DNA from: Salibacterium salarium
Lineage (GTDB): Bacteria; Bacillota; Bacilli; Bacillales; Marinococcaceae
Direction of reading: 5' to 3'
DNA length: 64,000 bases
Assembly (NCBI RefSeq): GCF_030813635.1
Contig: NZ_JAUSUM010000002.1
Span: 620,001-684,000, forward strand
Shown here: positions 1-7,746 of the stretch, piece by piece
How positions within the stretch are numbered: the stretch's first letter is position 1
Layout of the letters: each line of letters begins with the position of its first letter
Position numbers and translations under genes: made by a program
Notes under the pieces: generated by a model
Told to the model about the DNA's origin: nothing
Database searches by the model: none
Seen by the model: the letters and a program-made list of their open reading frames with translations, nothing else

Positions 1-55
1 ATAATAAATGTATTGAACACAAATACGTATAGTACATGTTAAAGTGAGGGTTTTC

Positions 56-1042
56 ATGAAGCGTCTAGAAGCTACAAAAAATATTGGAAACACGGTCCTC
101 GTCAATATCGGATCAGAAGGAATATATTACGGAACCTTAGAGGAAGTCTTCACCCCTCCTAAAAAAATTTGGTCTGGTCAAGTTTTTATATTAGGGGTAG
201 CTGAAGCGCCAGATATCGAAAAAGCAGACACGATTAAACAGAAAAAAGATTCCTCCATCGTCGTTACGGGATCAAAAATTACGCTTCCTGATCAAACGTG
301 GAATATGGACTTTAATACATCTGTCATTGCTGCTATTCAAACATTAATTGATGATTTTGACGAAAAAATTAACGATTATACTCAGCTAATTAGTAAGTGG
401 AAAGAAATAGGGTCTTACTATGGAGAAACCTATGAGTCAGATGTAACAACACCTGAACTTGGACACAAAGATCAATATGTGTATTACTATATCGATAAAA
501 AAGATGGCCATGCCTTTTTGTATGAACCTACCTACGGTGATGAACTCGAATTAGAAGGATGCCCTTTTGAATTTGAAATTCATAAATCAGGGAAATGGTT
601 GAATGTATCCCATGATCATGGTTTTACATTTAAAGATGAAAAGGGAAAATCTTACAGTCTTCACCAAAACGAAACAATACGAGTTCATCAAGAACAATTC
701 CAACCATTTACTATTTTATTGAATGAATTAGAACATCCCGCTCGTAAAAGTATTCTGCAAGACATTGAAGTTCTTGGCTTTACACGAGATGACTTACTTC
801 ACTGCCATAACCGTTTATTGTATGAATTACTACAATCCGAAGGGGCTTCTTCATTTAAAGGAGTTAACTTCATTACATTTCAGAAGTCAGGGAAAACTTT
901 AATTGTTCAGCATCATTACGAAAGAATATTAAAAGCTGAATCACAAGACTATGTATATGATCGGTTTGAATATACAACAGACAATGGTGAACGACGGATA
1001 TCTACCTACACTAGCGCTTATTCAAAAGATCATGAATCATAA
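56..1042 (+). CDS. Conserved hypothetical protein, 328 aa, function unknown
   Basis: I do not recognise this protein. It is soluble and acidic, with no signal peptide or membrane segment. The first 60 residues look like a small beta-rich domain (runs such as TVLVNIGSEGIYYGTL). A helical stretch around residues 85-115 follows, and the remainder alternates beta and helical segments rich in aromatic and charged residues. I chose ATG at 56 over GTG at 44 because the Shine-Dalgarno sequence GTGAGGG lies five bases before this ATG and itself contains the upstream GTG. It converges on ydbT, with a shared hairpin between them. The gene is real by length, ribosome binding site and codon pattern; the role is open. 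Confidence 0.75.
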   Translation: MKRLEATKNIGNTVLVNIGSEGIYYGTLEEVFTPPKKIWSGQVFILGVAEAPDIEKADTIKQKKDSSIVVTGSKITLPDQTWNMDFNTSVIAAIQTLIDDFDEKINDYTQLISKWKEIGSYYGETYESDVTTPELGHKDQYVYYYIDKKDGHAFLYEPTYGDELELEGCPFEFEIHKSGKWLNVSHDHGFTFKDEKGKSYSLHQNETIRVHQEQFQPFTILLNELEHPARKSILQDIEVLGFTRDDLLHCHNRLLYELLQSEGASSFKGVNFITFQKSGKTLIVQHHYERILKAESQDYVYDRFEYTTDNGERRISTYTSAYSKDHES

Positions 1043-1047
1043 GTAAA

Positions 1048-1084
1048 CAAAAAACGACAGGTTAAAATACCTGCCGTTTTTTGT
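1048..1084. terminator. Bidirectional intrinsic terminator
   Basis: An AACGACAGGT / ACCTGCCGTT stem with one mismatch is flanked by A-runs on the left and T-runs on the right. It sits between two convergent genes and can end both transcripts. Confidence 0.7.
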
Positions 1085-2528
1085 TATTTCGTTTTGCATA
1101 CCAGTTAAACAAATTAGGATAGACTCCTGTTTCAATATCTTTCAACCTGTAAGTGCGTCCTCCTGTTGTCGATAAAATATTAGCTGATAAACTGTAGAGC
1201 TGTCTGTGCTTTTGAAAGTAAGATTGTTGGTAGGTCAAAGAATGAATTTTCATCCGAGGTAAAATATTGCGTGCTAAATTAAAATTTCTCGCTTGGATTA
1301 CTAAGTATTCTGAAGATAAAAATATACCTGCGTCTTTATAACGCTGCCAACCAATATAAGTGAAAAGTATGGGAACAAGAATAAATAACCAACCACGAGG
1401 AACCCAAACAACGATAGCAAAGAAAAGAATCCACCATACGAAAGAAGCTCGAAGCATATATCGCAACGCAACCCTTCTTGGTAACGAATTTATTTCAGTT
1501 TGGAAATTAGTTTCTGGAAGTATCTGTTCTGCCAATCGTTGCACCCGATTTTTATCACCCAGCGGTAATAAAACTGTCGAAAATTGTTCTTCTTCTATTC
1601 CACCACCAGCACTATCAACGTATATGCTCCAGTAACCAAACCATTGCCTAATTGGATTGCTGACATATCGAACACCAGTTACTCTATCTAACTGCAATGT
1701 CAATTCTCGTTTTTCTAATAAACCTCTGGATATGATTATCTTATTTCCTGACTTTATGACTTTAAAATTTCCGTACTGTATGACAGTCAAAAGTACAGAA
1801 ATCCCCCAGGCGATAAGTGCTAGCATTAAAAATGCCCCTATCAACAGAAAGGTTCCCATCGATAACAAAGCACCATATGATTTTTCGTAAAATCCCGCTG
1901 GCAACAATTGATCTATTTGAGAAAAGACTGCGGCTGCTGCTGAAAAAACAAGACCTACCTTACCTGAAGTGACCCCTGAAAGTATGATTGTTTTCATCGG
2001 TACATCCTCGATAATCGTACCGTCATTATCAGCTACTCGTGCCTCGTCTTGGGAATCACTATTTCGCTCTCTTTGATTTACTTCCATCTGTTCTCTTTCT
2101 TCTTGCTTTCCTAAACTCTGTCTTATATCATTTATCTGTTTTTCAGGAATCGCTATAAGTTCAACCTCTGCTTCCATCCCTCCACCTGCTGTTTCAATTT
2201 TTATTTTTACAACGTTAAACATTCGATGAAGTAATGGGGAATGAACAGCAACTGATTGAACCCGGTTTTTTTGTATATAACGGCGTTTTTTGATAAAAAT
2301 TCCTTTTTCTATCCTTAGTTCATTATTTTCAAGCTGATATTTAAAATAAAACCAGTAGAAAAAACAATAAACCAATAGCACAACTATGAAAACAGGAAAT
2401 ATCCACCCTGTTATTTCATTTATTCCACCCGCAAACAATGAAACAAATAAAGGAATGAATAACTGTTTTATTTTCATCATGAACATTAACAAGATCGAAA
2501 TTTTATTCATTCTATTCCAATCAGTCAT
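1062..2528 (-). CDS. ydbT: YdbT-like membrane protein with three bacterial PH (bPH2/DUF304) domains
   Basis: This 488-residue membrane protein has repeated bPH2 modules near residues 45-130, 245-330 and 395-470. Each carries the family pattern of a beta strand, RxxRVQ/DRVTGV and a late AGGG-type turn. Hydrophobic segments separate the modules (roughly residues 10-50, 185-245 and 365-390). The length is close to B. subtilis YdbT (about 490 aa). I chose ATG at 2528, which overlaps the ydbS stop (ATGACTGA), over the longer in-frame start at 2582 that lies inside ydbS. ATG at 2531 is an equally near alternative. In B. subtilis the YdbS/YdbT pair is linked to resistance against a membrane-active bacteriocin; the biochemical mechanism is unknown. 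Confidence 0.85.
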   Translation of the reverse strand: MTDWNRMNKISILLMFMMKIKQLFIPLFVSLFAGGINEITGWIFPVFIVVLLVYCFFYWFYFKYQLENNELRIEKGIFIKKRRYIQKNRVQSVAVHSPLLHRMFNVVKIKIETAGGGMEAEVELIAIPEKQINDIRQSLGKQEEREQMEVNQRERNSDSQDEARVADNDGTIIEDVPMKTIILSGVTSGKVGLVFSAAAAVFSQIDQLLPAGFYEKSYGALLSMGTFLLIGAFLMLALIAWGISVLLTVIQYGNFKVIKSGNKIIISRGLLEKRELTLQLDRVTGVRYVSNPIRQWFGYWSIYVDSAGGGIEEEQFSTVLLPLGDKNRVQRLAEQILPETNFQTEINSLPRRVALRYMLRASFVWWILFFAIVVWVPRGWLFILVPILFTYIGWQRYKDAGIFLSSEYLVIQARNFNLARNILPRMKIHSLTYQQSYFQKHRQLYSLSANILSTTGGRTYRLKDIETGVYPNLFNWYAKRNNKKRQVF

Positions 2529-3000
2529 CATTTTCATCCGTTCCGGCCAGTTCTGCAATCTGGTCTCTAAGTTCAATACCAACCTCTTCTGTTAAAGCCG
2601 GAATTTCATGAGCGCCGGCTGCTGTTGAAATCATTACCGTAGTCAAACCATACTTTTTATAAATGGGTCCCTGTTCCGTATCAACATGCTGCACTCTGGA
2701 CATTGGAATAAGAGTATGTTTGACAATGAAAATCCCTCGTAACAATTCCACTTCTTTTTCAAAAACCTCATAGCGCCATATTTTCCATCTAATATGTGGA
2801 AGCAGAATAATTTCCCAAATTCCAGCTAATATAACAACACCGCTACTTATATATAAGTAATACATCGAAATGTCGTACCAAGAAAAAATGAAGAAAAGTC
2901 CTACGAGCAGCAATAAATATAAACACGAATCAATGGCACCTCGAATTCTCCAAACAGATATTGCTTTTTCAGAAATATTTCGTCTCGGCATTTTTCGCAT
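2521..3000 (-). CDS. ydbS: YdbS-like membrane protein with one bPH2 domain
   Basis: This 159-residue protein has two hydrophobic segments (about residues 17-35 and 42-60) followed by one bPH2/DUF304 domain (about residues 70-145). The domain has the typical LLRGIF ... SRVQHVDTEQGP ... ISTAAGAHEIP progression. It matches B. subtilis YdbS in length and position. The Shine-Dalgarno AAAGGAG lies ten bases before the ATG. Its last codons overlap the start of ydbT, so the two are translationally coupled and probably form a membrane complex. Confidence 0.85.
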   Translation of the reverse strand: MRKMPRRNISEKAISVWRIRGAIDSCLYLLLLVGLFFIFSWYDISMYYLYISSGVVILAGIWEIILLPHIRWKIWRYEVFEKEVELLRGIFIVKHTLIPMSRVQHVDTEQGPIYKKYGLTTVMISTAAGAHEIPALTEEVGIELRDQIAELAGTDENDD

Positions 3001-3016
3001 TCAACCAATACTCCTT

Positions 3017-3226
3017 TTATTCCTCAGCTGGAATGTAAGTTATCTTCACCCCTTCTTCTTGTAAAACGTTAATAACTTCGCTATTCAACGTATCATTACG
3101 AAGCAGCCCTAATGATTCAACTAATTCTAATTCTCCTAGCTCTCCTTGTTCTGCTTCCTCAATAAGTTCTAGTACTTCGTCTAATTGTTCCTCTTGTAAA
3201 CGTTCTTTGACTTCTGTTTTTGTCAT
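3017..3226 (-). CDS. Small acidic protein resembling sigma-70 region 1.1
   Basis: This 69-residue, strongly acidic, helical protein is first in the ydbS-ydbT operon. A very good ribosome binding site (GGGAGGATATACAG before ATG) supports it as a real gene, and ydbS starts 16 bases after its stop. The pattern of two short helices, a Glu-rich loop and a closing EVINVLQEEGVKITYIPAEE resembles the end of sigma-70 region 1.1 (typically ...LEEEGIEVVxE). That likeness is my reading, not a confirmed homology. It could act as a sigma-mimicking or RNA-polymerase-binding regulator, or simply be a small partner of YdbST. Confidence 0.7.
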   Translation of the reverse strand: MTKTEVKERLQEEQLDEVLELIEEAEQGELGELELVESLGLLRNDTLNSEVINVLQEEGVKITYIPAEE

Positions 3227-3294
3227 CTGTATATCCTCCCATTAGATATAATATAACCAAATTATTATAAAAAAGTATCCAGGTTTTTCTTCTC

Positions 3295-3326
3295 AAAAAG
3301 CCGCCTCTTTATTCATCAAAGGCGGC
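3295..3326 (-). terminator. Intrinsic terminator of ypgR
   Basis: GCCGCCT pairs with AGGCGGC across an AT-rich loop. On the minus strand the stem is followed by TTTTT, directly after the ypgR stop codon. Confidence 0.85.
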
Positions 3327-3333
3327 CAATTTC

Positions 3334-4470
3334 TTATATTTTATCTCTTTCCATTCGTTCGGCCATTTGTTTCCAGACAGAACCTTTCGCTTCTTCTCCG
3401 CCTTCAATTCGTTCTAATGCCAATTTTGCTTGTAACGCCACTTCAAATGCAGGATCATCAGCAGCTTCCCGGAGTGATTCTATTGCTGTCTCATCACCTA
3501 CTTCATATAAGTACATTGCAGCTCTCCAGCGCACTAGTTTGTTTTTATCCTGTAAAGATTCTATCATAGCTGGGATTCCGGCGGGATCGCCTAGGTCAGA
3601 AAAACAATCGGCTGCTGTCCGTCTTACCGTCACCGAATTATCCTGCATTGCCTGCCTTAACAATGGTAAAATGATTGGTTCTTCAATCATGCCAATGTGA
3701 ACAACAGCAAGTCTTCTCACTGCAGATTTTTCATCATGCAACGCCTTTTCAAGAACGGGTAAGTCCTTTTCTTTCGGATTCATTTTATCCAACGCTGCAT
3801 ATCTATTTTTCCAGTCCGAATCGTCAAGCATTTCTTCGGTTACTTCTATAAATCTTTCTTCAAATTGCTGTGCGTTTTCTTCACCGGATAAAGATAATTG
3901 AATAAGTGTATCAAGTCTCTCTTGAGGATAAGCAGCTGCAATTTCTTCAGCAACTTCTTCTCCAATTTCTTCTAAATCGGCCCCATATCTAACACTTTGG
4001 TCTTCCCAGCTTCTTTGCATCACTATGTTGTCTTCATCCGTTTGAGCTTTAAATGCTGCTGTTTGAAAACGTTCTGGTAAACCTTGACGTTTCTCTTCTT
4101 CCGCATTTATTAACTTTATTTGCATAGGAATGGCTTTGAACATCTGAAGCTGTACTTTCACTTCACCAAACGCTTCTTTAGCGTCCATTTCCGTTTCAGA
4201 AATATGGGACTGCTCTTCACCGAAAGCAGTTCGAACTTGAGAAAGAAGTCCCTCCCAGTCCGATTTTGGATGTCTTTCAACTGCCATAAAATCCGAGACA
4301 TGATAAACACCAGTAATCCCTTCAATTTCAAGTATTGGCTTTATAAAATCAGGTGCTTCTTCAAGTTTTTTTGATGTATAATTATTGCTTTCACCAACCG
4401 GCAGTGTCTCATCTAATATTAATTTCATTGTATTTGGACTCGGAGTCGGTTCTATAGATTTAATCTTCAT
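3334..4470 (-). CDS. ypgR: YpgR / conserved virulence factor C family: NifU N-terminal-like domain plus HEAT repeats
   Basis: This 378-residue cytosolic protein begins with a Nfu/NifU N-terminal-like domain (about residues 1-85, opening KSIEPTPSPNTMKLILDETL). An acidic middle part follows. From about residue 210 there is a series of HEAT-like helical repeats, with the recurring pattern RxxAxxxLGxxxxxxPLLxxxxDxxxxVRRxAA. This is the architecture of B. subtilis YpgR and staphylococcal CvfC. The N-terminal domain lacks the CxxC of iron-sulfur scaffolds, so a scaffold role is unlikely. It is monocistronic, with its own terminator, and diverges from the phosphoesterase gene. Confidence 0.8.
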   Translation of the reverse strand: MKIKSIEPTPSPNTMKLILDETLPVGESNNYTSKKLEEAPDFIKPILEIEGITGVYHVSDFMAVERHPKSDWEGLLSQVRTAFGEEQSHISETEMDAKEAFGEVKVQLQMFKAIPMQIKLINAEEEKRQGLPERFQTAAFKAQTDEDNIVMQRSWEDQSVRYGADLEEIGEEVAEEIAAAYPQERLDTLIQLSLSGEENAQQFEERFIEVTEEMLDDSDWKNRYAALDKMNPKEKDLPVLEKALHDEKSAVRRLAVVHIGMIEEPIILPLLRQAMQDNSVTVRRTAADCFSDLGDPAGIPAMIESLQDKNKLVRWRAAMYLYEVGDETAIESLREAADDPAFEVALQAKLALERIEGGEEAKGSVWKQMAERMERDKI

Positions 4471-4582
4471 TATATAGTTCGCTCCTTTCTAATATCTTTT
4501 GTTGTATCTAGTCAATTGCATACCACTGATTGTAACACAATACAATTGTTTTCTTCCAACTGGAAATAACGGAAATGATGGG

Positions 4583-4611
4583 TTATTGCAATCCGAATTC
4601 TAATGTATAAT
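4583..4611 (+). promoter_or_regulatory. Candidate sigma-A promoter for the metallophosphoesterase gene
   Basis: A consensus TATAAT at 4606-4611 has a weak -35 (TTATTG) 17 bases upstream. It lies 54 bases before the start codon in the divergent intergenic region. Confidence 0.4.
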
Positions 4612-4664
4612 AAAGATATGTACACTTATAAAAACTATACATTTAACTAGGGAGGTTTCATTAC

Positions 4665-5390
4665 ATGCAAATAGCACTGTTATCTGACATACACGGAAAC
4701 GCACGGGCTTTAAAAGCTGTTCTAAATGACTTGAAAGATAAAAATATCGATCAAATATATATACTGGGCGATTTATGCTATCGAGGACCAGAACCCAAAA
4801 ATGCTTTAGAAACAGTTCGCTCTACTCCGGCAAAAGTACTAAAAGGTAACGCCGATGAATGGGTGACAAGGGGTGTTCAAAAAGGTGAAGTACCAGAGTC
4901 TGCACTAGCATTGATGAATCAAGAGAAAGAATGGACAGTCGAACGTTTATCATCAGATGATATAAACTACTTAAAACAATTACCAGAATCTTTTCTCGAA
5001 ACATTAAATGAAAATGTAACAATGCATGCTTTCCATGCTACTCCAAATAGTTTTTTCGATATCGTAACCGTGGATGCTACAGATGAAGAATTATTTGAAA
5101 AATTAACTATCAACAATGGTGCTAATGTGATTGTTTATGGACATATTCATACACCATATATAAGAACTGTAGGGGATACAACATTTATTAACACCGGAAG
5201 TGTCGGATTACCGTTTGATGGCGACCCTCGCCCTTCTTACGTCTTGCTGCAAGTCGATAATTCCTCTTTTCATGCTGATATTCAAAGAGTTTCCTACGAT
5301 ACTGCACGAGTCATGGATCAATATGACGCAAATAATTATCCGAACAGTCAACAAATGAAACAAGTTGTGAAAACAGCAAAAAAACCTTAA
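4665..5390 (+). CDS. Calcineurin-like metallophosphoesterase
   Basis: This 241-residue protein carries all metal-binding motifs of the calcineurin-like superfamily in order: D8-x-H10 (SDIHGN), GD36 (LGDL), GN62 (KGNADEW, the GNH/D position), H121 within MHAFHA, and GH160-x-H162 (YGHIHTP). It most resembles the bacterial phosphodiesterase branch (YfcE/MJ0936-like, two metal ions). The substrate cannot be read from the sequence; members act on cyclic nucleotides, diadenosine polyphosphates or phosphoproteins. GGGAGGTTTCATTAC precedes the ATG. The gene stands alone between a promoter and a terminator. Confidence 0.85.
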   Translation: MQIALLSDIHGNARALKAVLNDLKDKNIDQIYILGDLCYRGPEPKNALETVRSTPAKVLKGNADEWVTRGVQKGEVPESALALMNQEKEWTVERLSSDDINYLKQLPESFLETLNENVTMHAFHATPNSFFDIVTVDATDEELFEKLTINNGANVIVYGHIHTPYIRTVGDTTFINTGSVGLPFDGDPRPSYVLLQVDNSSFHADIQRVSYDTARVMDQYDANNYPNSQQMKQVVKTAKKP

Positions 5391-5398
5391 AAAATCTT

Positions 5399-5426
5399 CA
5401 CCCGACCTTTCTCATAAGATCGGGTG
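5399..5426. terminator. Bidirectional intrinsic terminator
   Basis: CACCCGA...TCGGGTG hairpin flanked by A-rich and T-rich sequence, between convergent genes. Confidence 0.8.
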
Positions 5427-5428
5427 TA

Positions 5429-5848
5429 TTAGTTTATTAAAGACTTTATCCCGTTCATAATATCTAAAAATGTTGCTTTGTCATTGTATCTGTTTATAAT
5501 ATTCAGCTCTTCATCAAGAATAAACGTTGTTGGCACACCCATACATTGATAGCGATCATATGTTTTAGTGTTATTGTCTCGAAGGACCGGAAACGTGTAG
5601 TTACTACTCTTCATAAAAGAAGCGGCATCTTCTATTTTCCCTTCCCTTCCCGTTACATTTATAGTTAAAAATTGCAACTTTGTATCATCAAGATTATCAT
5701 AAAATGCTTGCTTTTGAGCTAAATCTTTTTTAGAGTCTGGGCACCAAGATGCCCAAAACGTGAGCATTATCGGTGTTCCTTTGAAATCTTTAAGCTGCAC
5801 CTGCTTTTGATCAAACATATCTTCCAATTCAAACTCCGGGGCTTGCAT
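5429..5848 (-). CDS. TlpA/ResA-type redoxin with a CPDS (single-cysteine) active site
   Basis: This 139-residue thioredoxin-fold protein of the AhpC/TSA-TlpA class starts MQAPEFELEDMF. It has the extended strand DFKGTPIMLTFWASWC and a family-like GVPTTFILDEE segment containing the cis-proline. The active site reads W-C36-P-D-S39: the second cysteine of the usual WCxxC is a serine. The DNA reads TGC CCA GAC TCT, so this is not a translation artefact on my side. There is no signal peptide or lipobox, so it is cytosolic. It lies 20 bases downstream of a CGTC thioredoxin and is probably co-transcribed with it. A peroxiredoxin-like or monothiol role is possible. Confidence 0.8.
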   Translation of the reverse strand: MQAPEFELEDMFDQKQVQLKDFKGTPIMLTFWASWCPDSKKDLAQKQAFYDNLDDTKLQFLTINVTGREGKIEDAASFMKSSNYTFPVLRDNNTKTYDRYQCMGVPTTFILDEELNIINRYNDKATFLDIMNGIKSLIN

Positions 5849-5868
5849 TTACTTCTCTCACTCTCCTT

Positions 5869-6198
5869 CTATTTATTGGTTTTTATAAACTGTTTTAAAT
5901 TCGGTTGTAACCTTTTAAGTAGAGAAGGAATAGAATGAAACGCATAAATTGTTTCCATAACTTGTCCGTTTTTATATAGTTTTAAACAAGGAACACTTTC
6001 AATCTTTTCTTTTTTTGCTATATCGGGCATCTGATTTATATTAGCTTTATAAAATAAAGAACCACCATAAATTTTTTCTACATGCTCCATCATTTGTTGA
6101 GCTAATTTACAAGTTCCACACAAGGGAGTGTAAAAAAATACAACTGCCGTATTTCCCTGATTTTGATTTTTAAATTCATCACTATCTATTTCATTCAT
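5869..6198 (-). CDS. Thioredoxin-like protein (CGTC), YusE-like
   Basis: This 109-residue thioredoxin-fold protein has the active site C27-G-T-C30 (FFYTPLCGTCKLA) and the cis-proline P70 in IESVPCLKLY. It resembles the B. subtilis YusE type (TPLCGTC, 'AFRS/AFHSIP' near the C-terminus). It is a likely cytosolic disulfide reductase. Its partner is probably the CPDS redoxin encoded immediately downstream. A cysteine directly after the cis-proline (P70-C71) is an extra thiol next to the active site. Confidence 0.8.
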   Translation of the reverse strand: MNEIDSDEFKNQNQGNTAVVFFYTPLCGTCKLAQQMMEHVEKIYGGSLFYKANINQMPDIAKKEKIESVPCLKLYKNGQVMETIYAFHSIPSLLKRLQPNLKQFIKTNK

Positions 6199-6244
6199 TT
6201 AAAACCCTCTCAACATTAAAAAAATACTGCCTTACATATTATAG

Positions 6245-6274
6245 GGGAAAACCTGCTCTTGGAACCAGGTTCTC
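6245..6274 (-). terminator. Intrinsic terminator after the DJ-1/PfpI gene
   Basis: GGAGAACCTG / CAGGTTTTCC hairpin (one mismatch) followed on the minus strand by a short pyrimidine tract. It separates the PfpI unit from the thioredoxin unit. Confidence 0.6.
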
Positions 6275-6282
6275 CGTTTGTC

Positions 6283-6807
6283 CTAATTATTCATAAACGC
6301 TTTTACAAGTTCCTTACAATATGCTGGAATATCAGGTGGGCGGCGGCTCGACACAATGTTGCCGTCAACAACTACTTCCTCATCACTCCAAATCGCACCA
6401 GCATTTTTCATATCGTCCTTAATTCCAGGTGTACTTGTTACTTTCTTTCCTTCTAAAATATTTGCTGACACGAGCACCCAACCCGCATGACAAATTTGTC
6501 CGATAATTTTTTTATTCTCTTCCATATGCTGAACCATATGAATCACTTCATCAAACCGACGTAATTTATCAGGAGCCCAACCTCCTGGAACAAGAATACC
6601 GTCAAAATCTTGAGGATTGATATCACTAAAATTAGCTTCCGCTTCTGCAGGTACACCGTACTTCCCGTAATATGTTTTTCCTTTTTCCTTACCAGTTAAT
6701 ATGACATTTGCCCCTTCTTCACGTAAACGCATTACTGGACCCCACAGCTCTAAATCTTCAAAATCTTCATCTACTAATGCAATGATTTGCTTTGTTTTCA
6801 ATGACAT
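6283..6807 (-). CDS. DJ-1/PfpI family protein (glyoxalase/deglycase or C56 peptidase type)
   Basis: This 174-residue protein of the class I glutamine amidotransferase-like fold has the nucleophile elbow GQIC106-H107-AG and the conserved acidic residue E17 near the N-terminus (DEDFEDLELWGP). DAPxPGG-like GILVPGGWAPD and STPGIKDD segments are also present. It resembles B. subtilis YraA/YfkM-type stress proteins, which are reported as repair or protease-like enzymes acting on glycated targets. I chose ATG at 6807 (Shine-Dalgarno AAGGGG, six bases away) over the start at 6894, which would overlap the upstream gene. It lies 13 bases downstream of the DUF3891 gene in one operon. Confidence 0.88.
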   Translation of the reverse strand: MSLKTKQIIALVDEDFEDLELWGPVMRLREEGANVILTGKEKGKTYYGKYGVPAEAEANFSDINPQDFDGILVPGGWAPDKLRRFDEVIHMVQHMEENKKIIGQICHAGWVLVSANILEGKKVTSTPGIKDDMKNAGAIWSDEEVVVDGNIVSSRRPPDIPAYCKELVKAFMNN

Positions 6808-6820
6808 TGTTAACCCCTTT

Positions 6821-7603
6821 CTATACATTGTTGGTGTTAGCTTCCGTTGTATTAGAATATACAAACCGAAATTGCCTAACGCATGGTTTGCCATCGCGAT
6901 AAGCCTTTTTCATCCCTTTTTCAACTAGCTTTTGTTTTTGAATAATAATTCCATTTATCGTTATCTCGAGGTTTGAAAACAACGGAAACGGCTCTATATT
7001 TATTGTATCATTCGTATGGAAATGAGCATGTATTTTTTTATTATTTAAAAATACAAATCTTTGTCGAAACCCATTTTTAAACCAACTTACTTCTTCATTC
7101 TTGGCTGCTCCTGGTTTGTTCATACAAACATATAATGAAATATCATCACAGAATTGTAACACTTTCATGTGAAATTCTTCCGTATGAGGATGATGTAACT
7201 CTTTCCGTATATTATCTTGACGTTTCCGCTCTGATTGTAAAAACGTCCGGCCTGTCACTGTTTGACTCGAATCAAAAAAAGATGCGTAATGACGACTAAC
7301 TAGGAGACCGCTATATAAATCTTTGTCAGTTACATCCTCAATTCCGTTTTCATAAGCGTTTATTTTCTCTTTTTCTGGATAATCGATGAAGGAATATGGT
7401 TTGAAGTGACTATCTAATAACGGCTCAGCATCAAGCGGTATCCATGCTCTATCATGGTGCCGTACAGCAAACAACAGTTCATTCCACCGCTTCCCGTTAT
7501 ATAAGGCAGGGTCTTTCCAATGCTCCAAAAACAGCGCAGCTATTCTGGCATGTTCATGCTGTGGAATTAATTCAAAATATGAACCAGCGTCATTTACAAT
7601 CAC
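6821..7603 (-). CDS. DUF3891 family protein
   Basis: About 260 residues, matching the DUF3891 family as I recall it. The N-terminal helical part carries conserved histidines (IPQHEHARIAALFLEHW, FAVRHHDRAW, SRHYASFF) in an arrangement reminiscent of HD-type metal-binding sites. The biochemical role is unknown. Two consecutive GTG codons (7606, 7603) follow AGGAGGG; the second has the better spacing (seven bases). It is co-transcribed with the DJ-1/PfpI gene. Confidence 0.8.
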   Translation of the reverse strand: MIVNDAGSYFELIPQHEHARIAALFLEHWKDPALYNGKRWNELLFAVRHHDRAWIPLDAEPLLDSHFKPYSFIDYPEKEKINAYENGIEDVTDKDLYSGLLVSRHYASFFDSSQTVTGRTFLQSERKRQDNIRKELHHPHTEEFHMKVLQFCDDISLYVCMNKPGAAKNEEVSWFKNGFRQRFVFLNNKKIHAHFHTNDTINIEPFPLFSNLEITINGIIIQKQKLVEKGMKKAYRDGKPCVRQFRFVYSNTTEANTNNV

Positions 7604-7717
7604 CACAATCCCTCCTATATTTTATTTTCCTTCCTTTTCTTTTATTTAAACATTACTCAAAAACCTCATATCATAAACGTAAAATTGCCCCAAATCACTG
7701 CAGCTTTTTGACTGCAG

Positions 7718-7746
7718 AAAAAAACCTTCCTTTGGTTAGGAAGGTT
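7718..7746 (-). terminator. Intrinsic terminator of ilvA
   Basis: AACCTTCCT / AGGAAGGTT stem with a six-base loop, followed on the minus strand by seven T. The stem begins inside the ilvA stop codon. Confidence 0.9.

Noticed and set aside
3334-4470. Iron-sulfur scaffold role for YpgR from its Nfu-like N-terminus
   Set aside because: The cysteines needed for cluster binding are absent, so only the fold likeness is kept.
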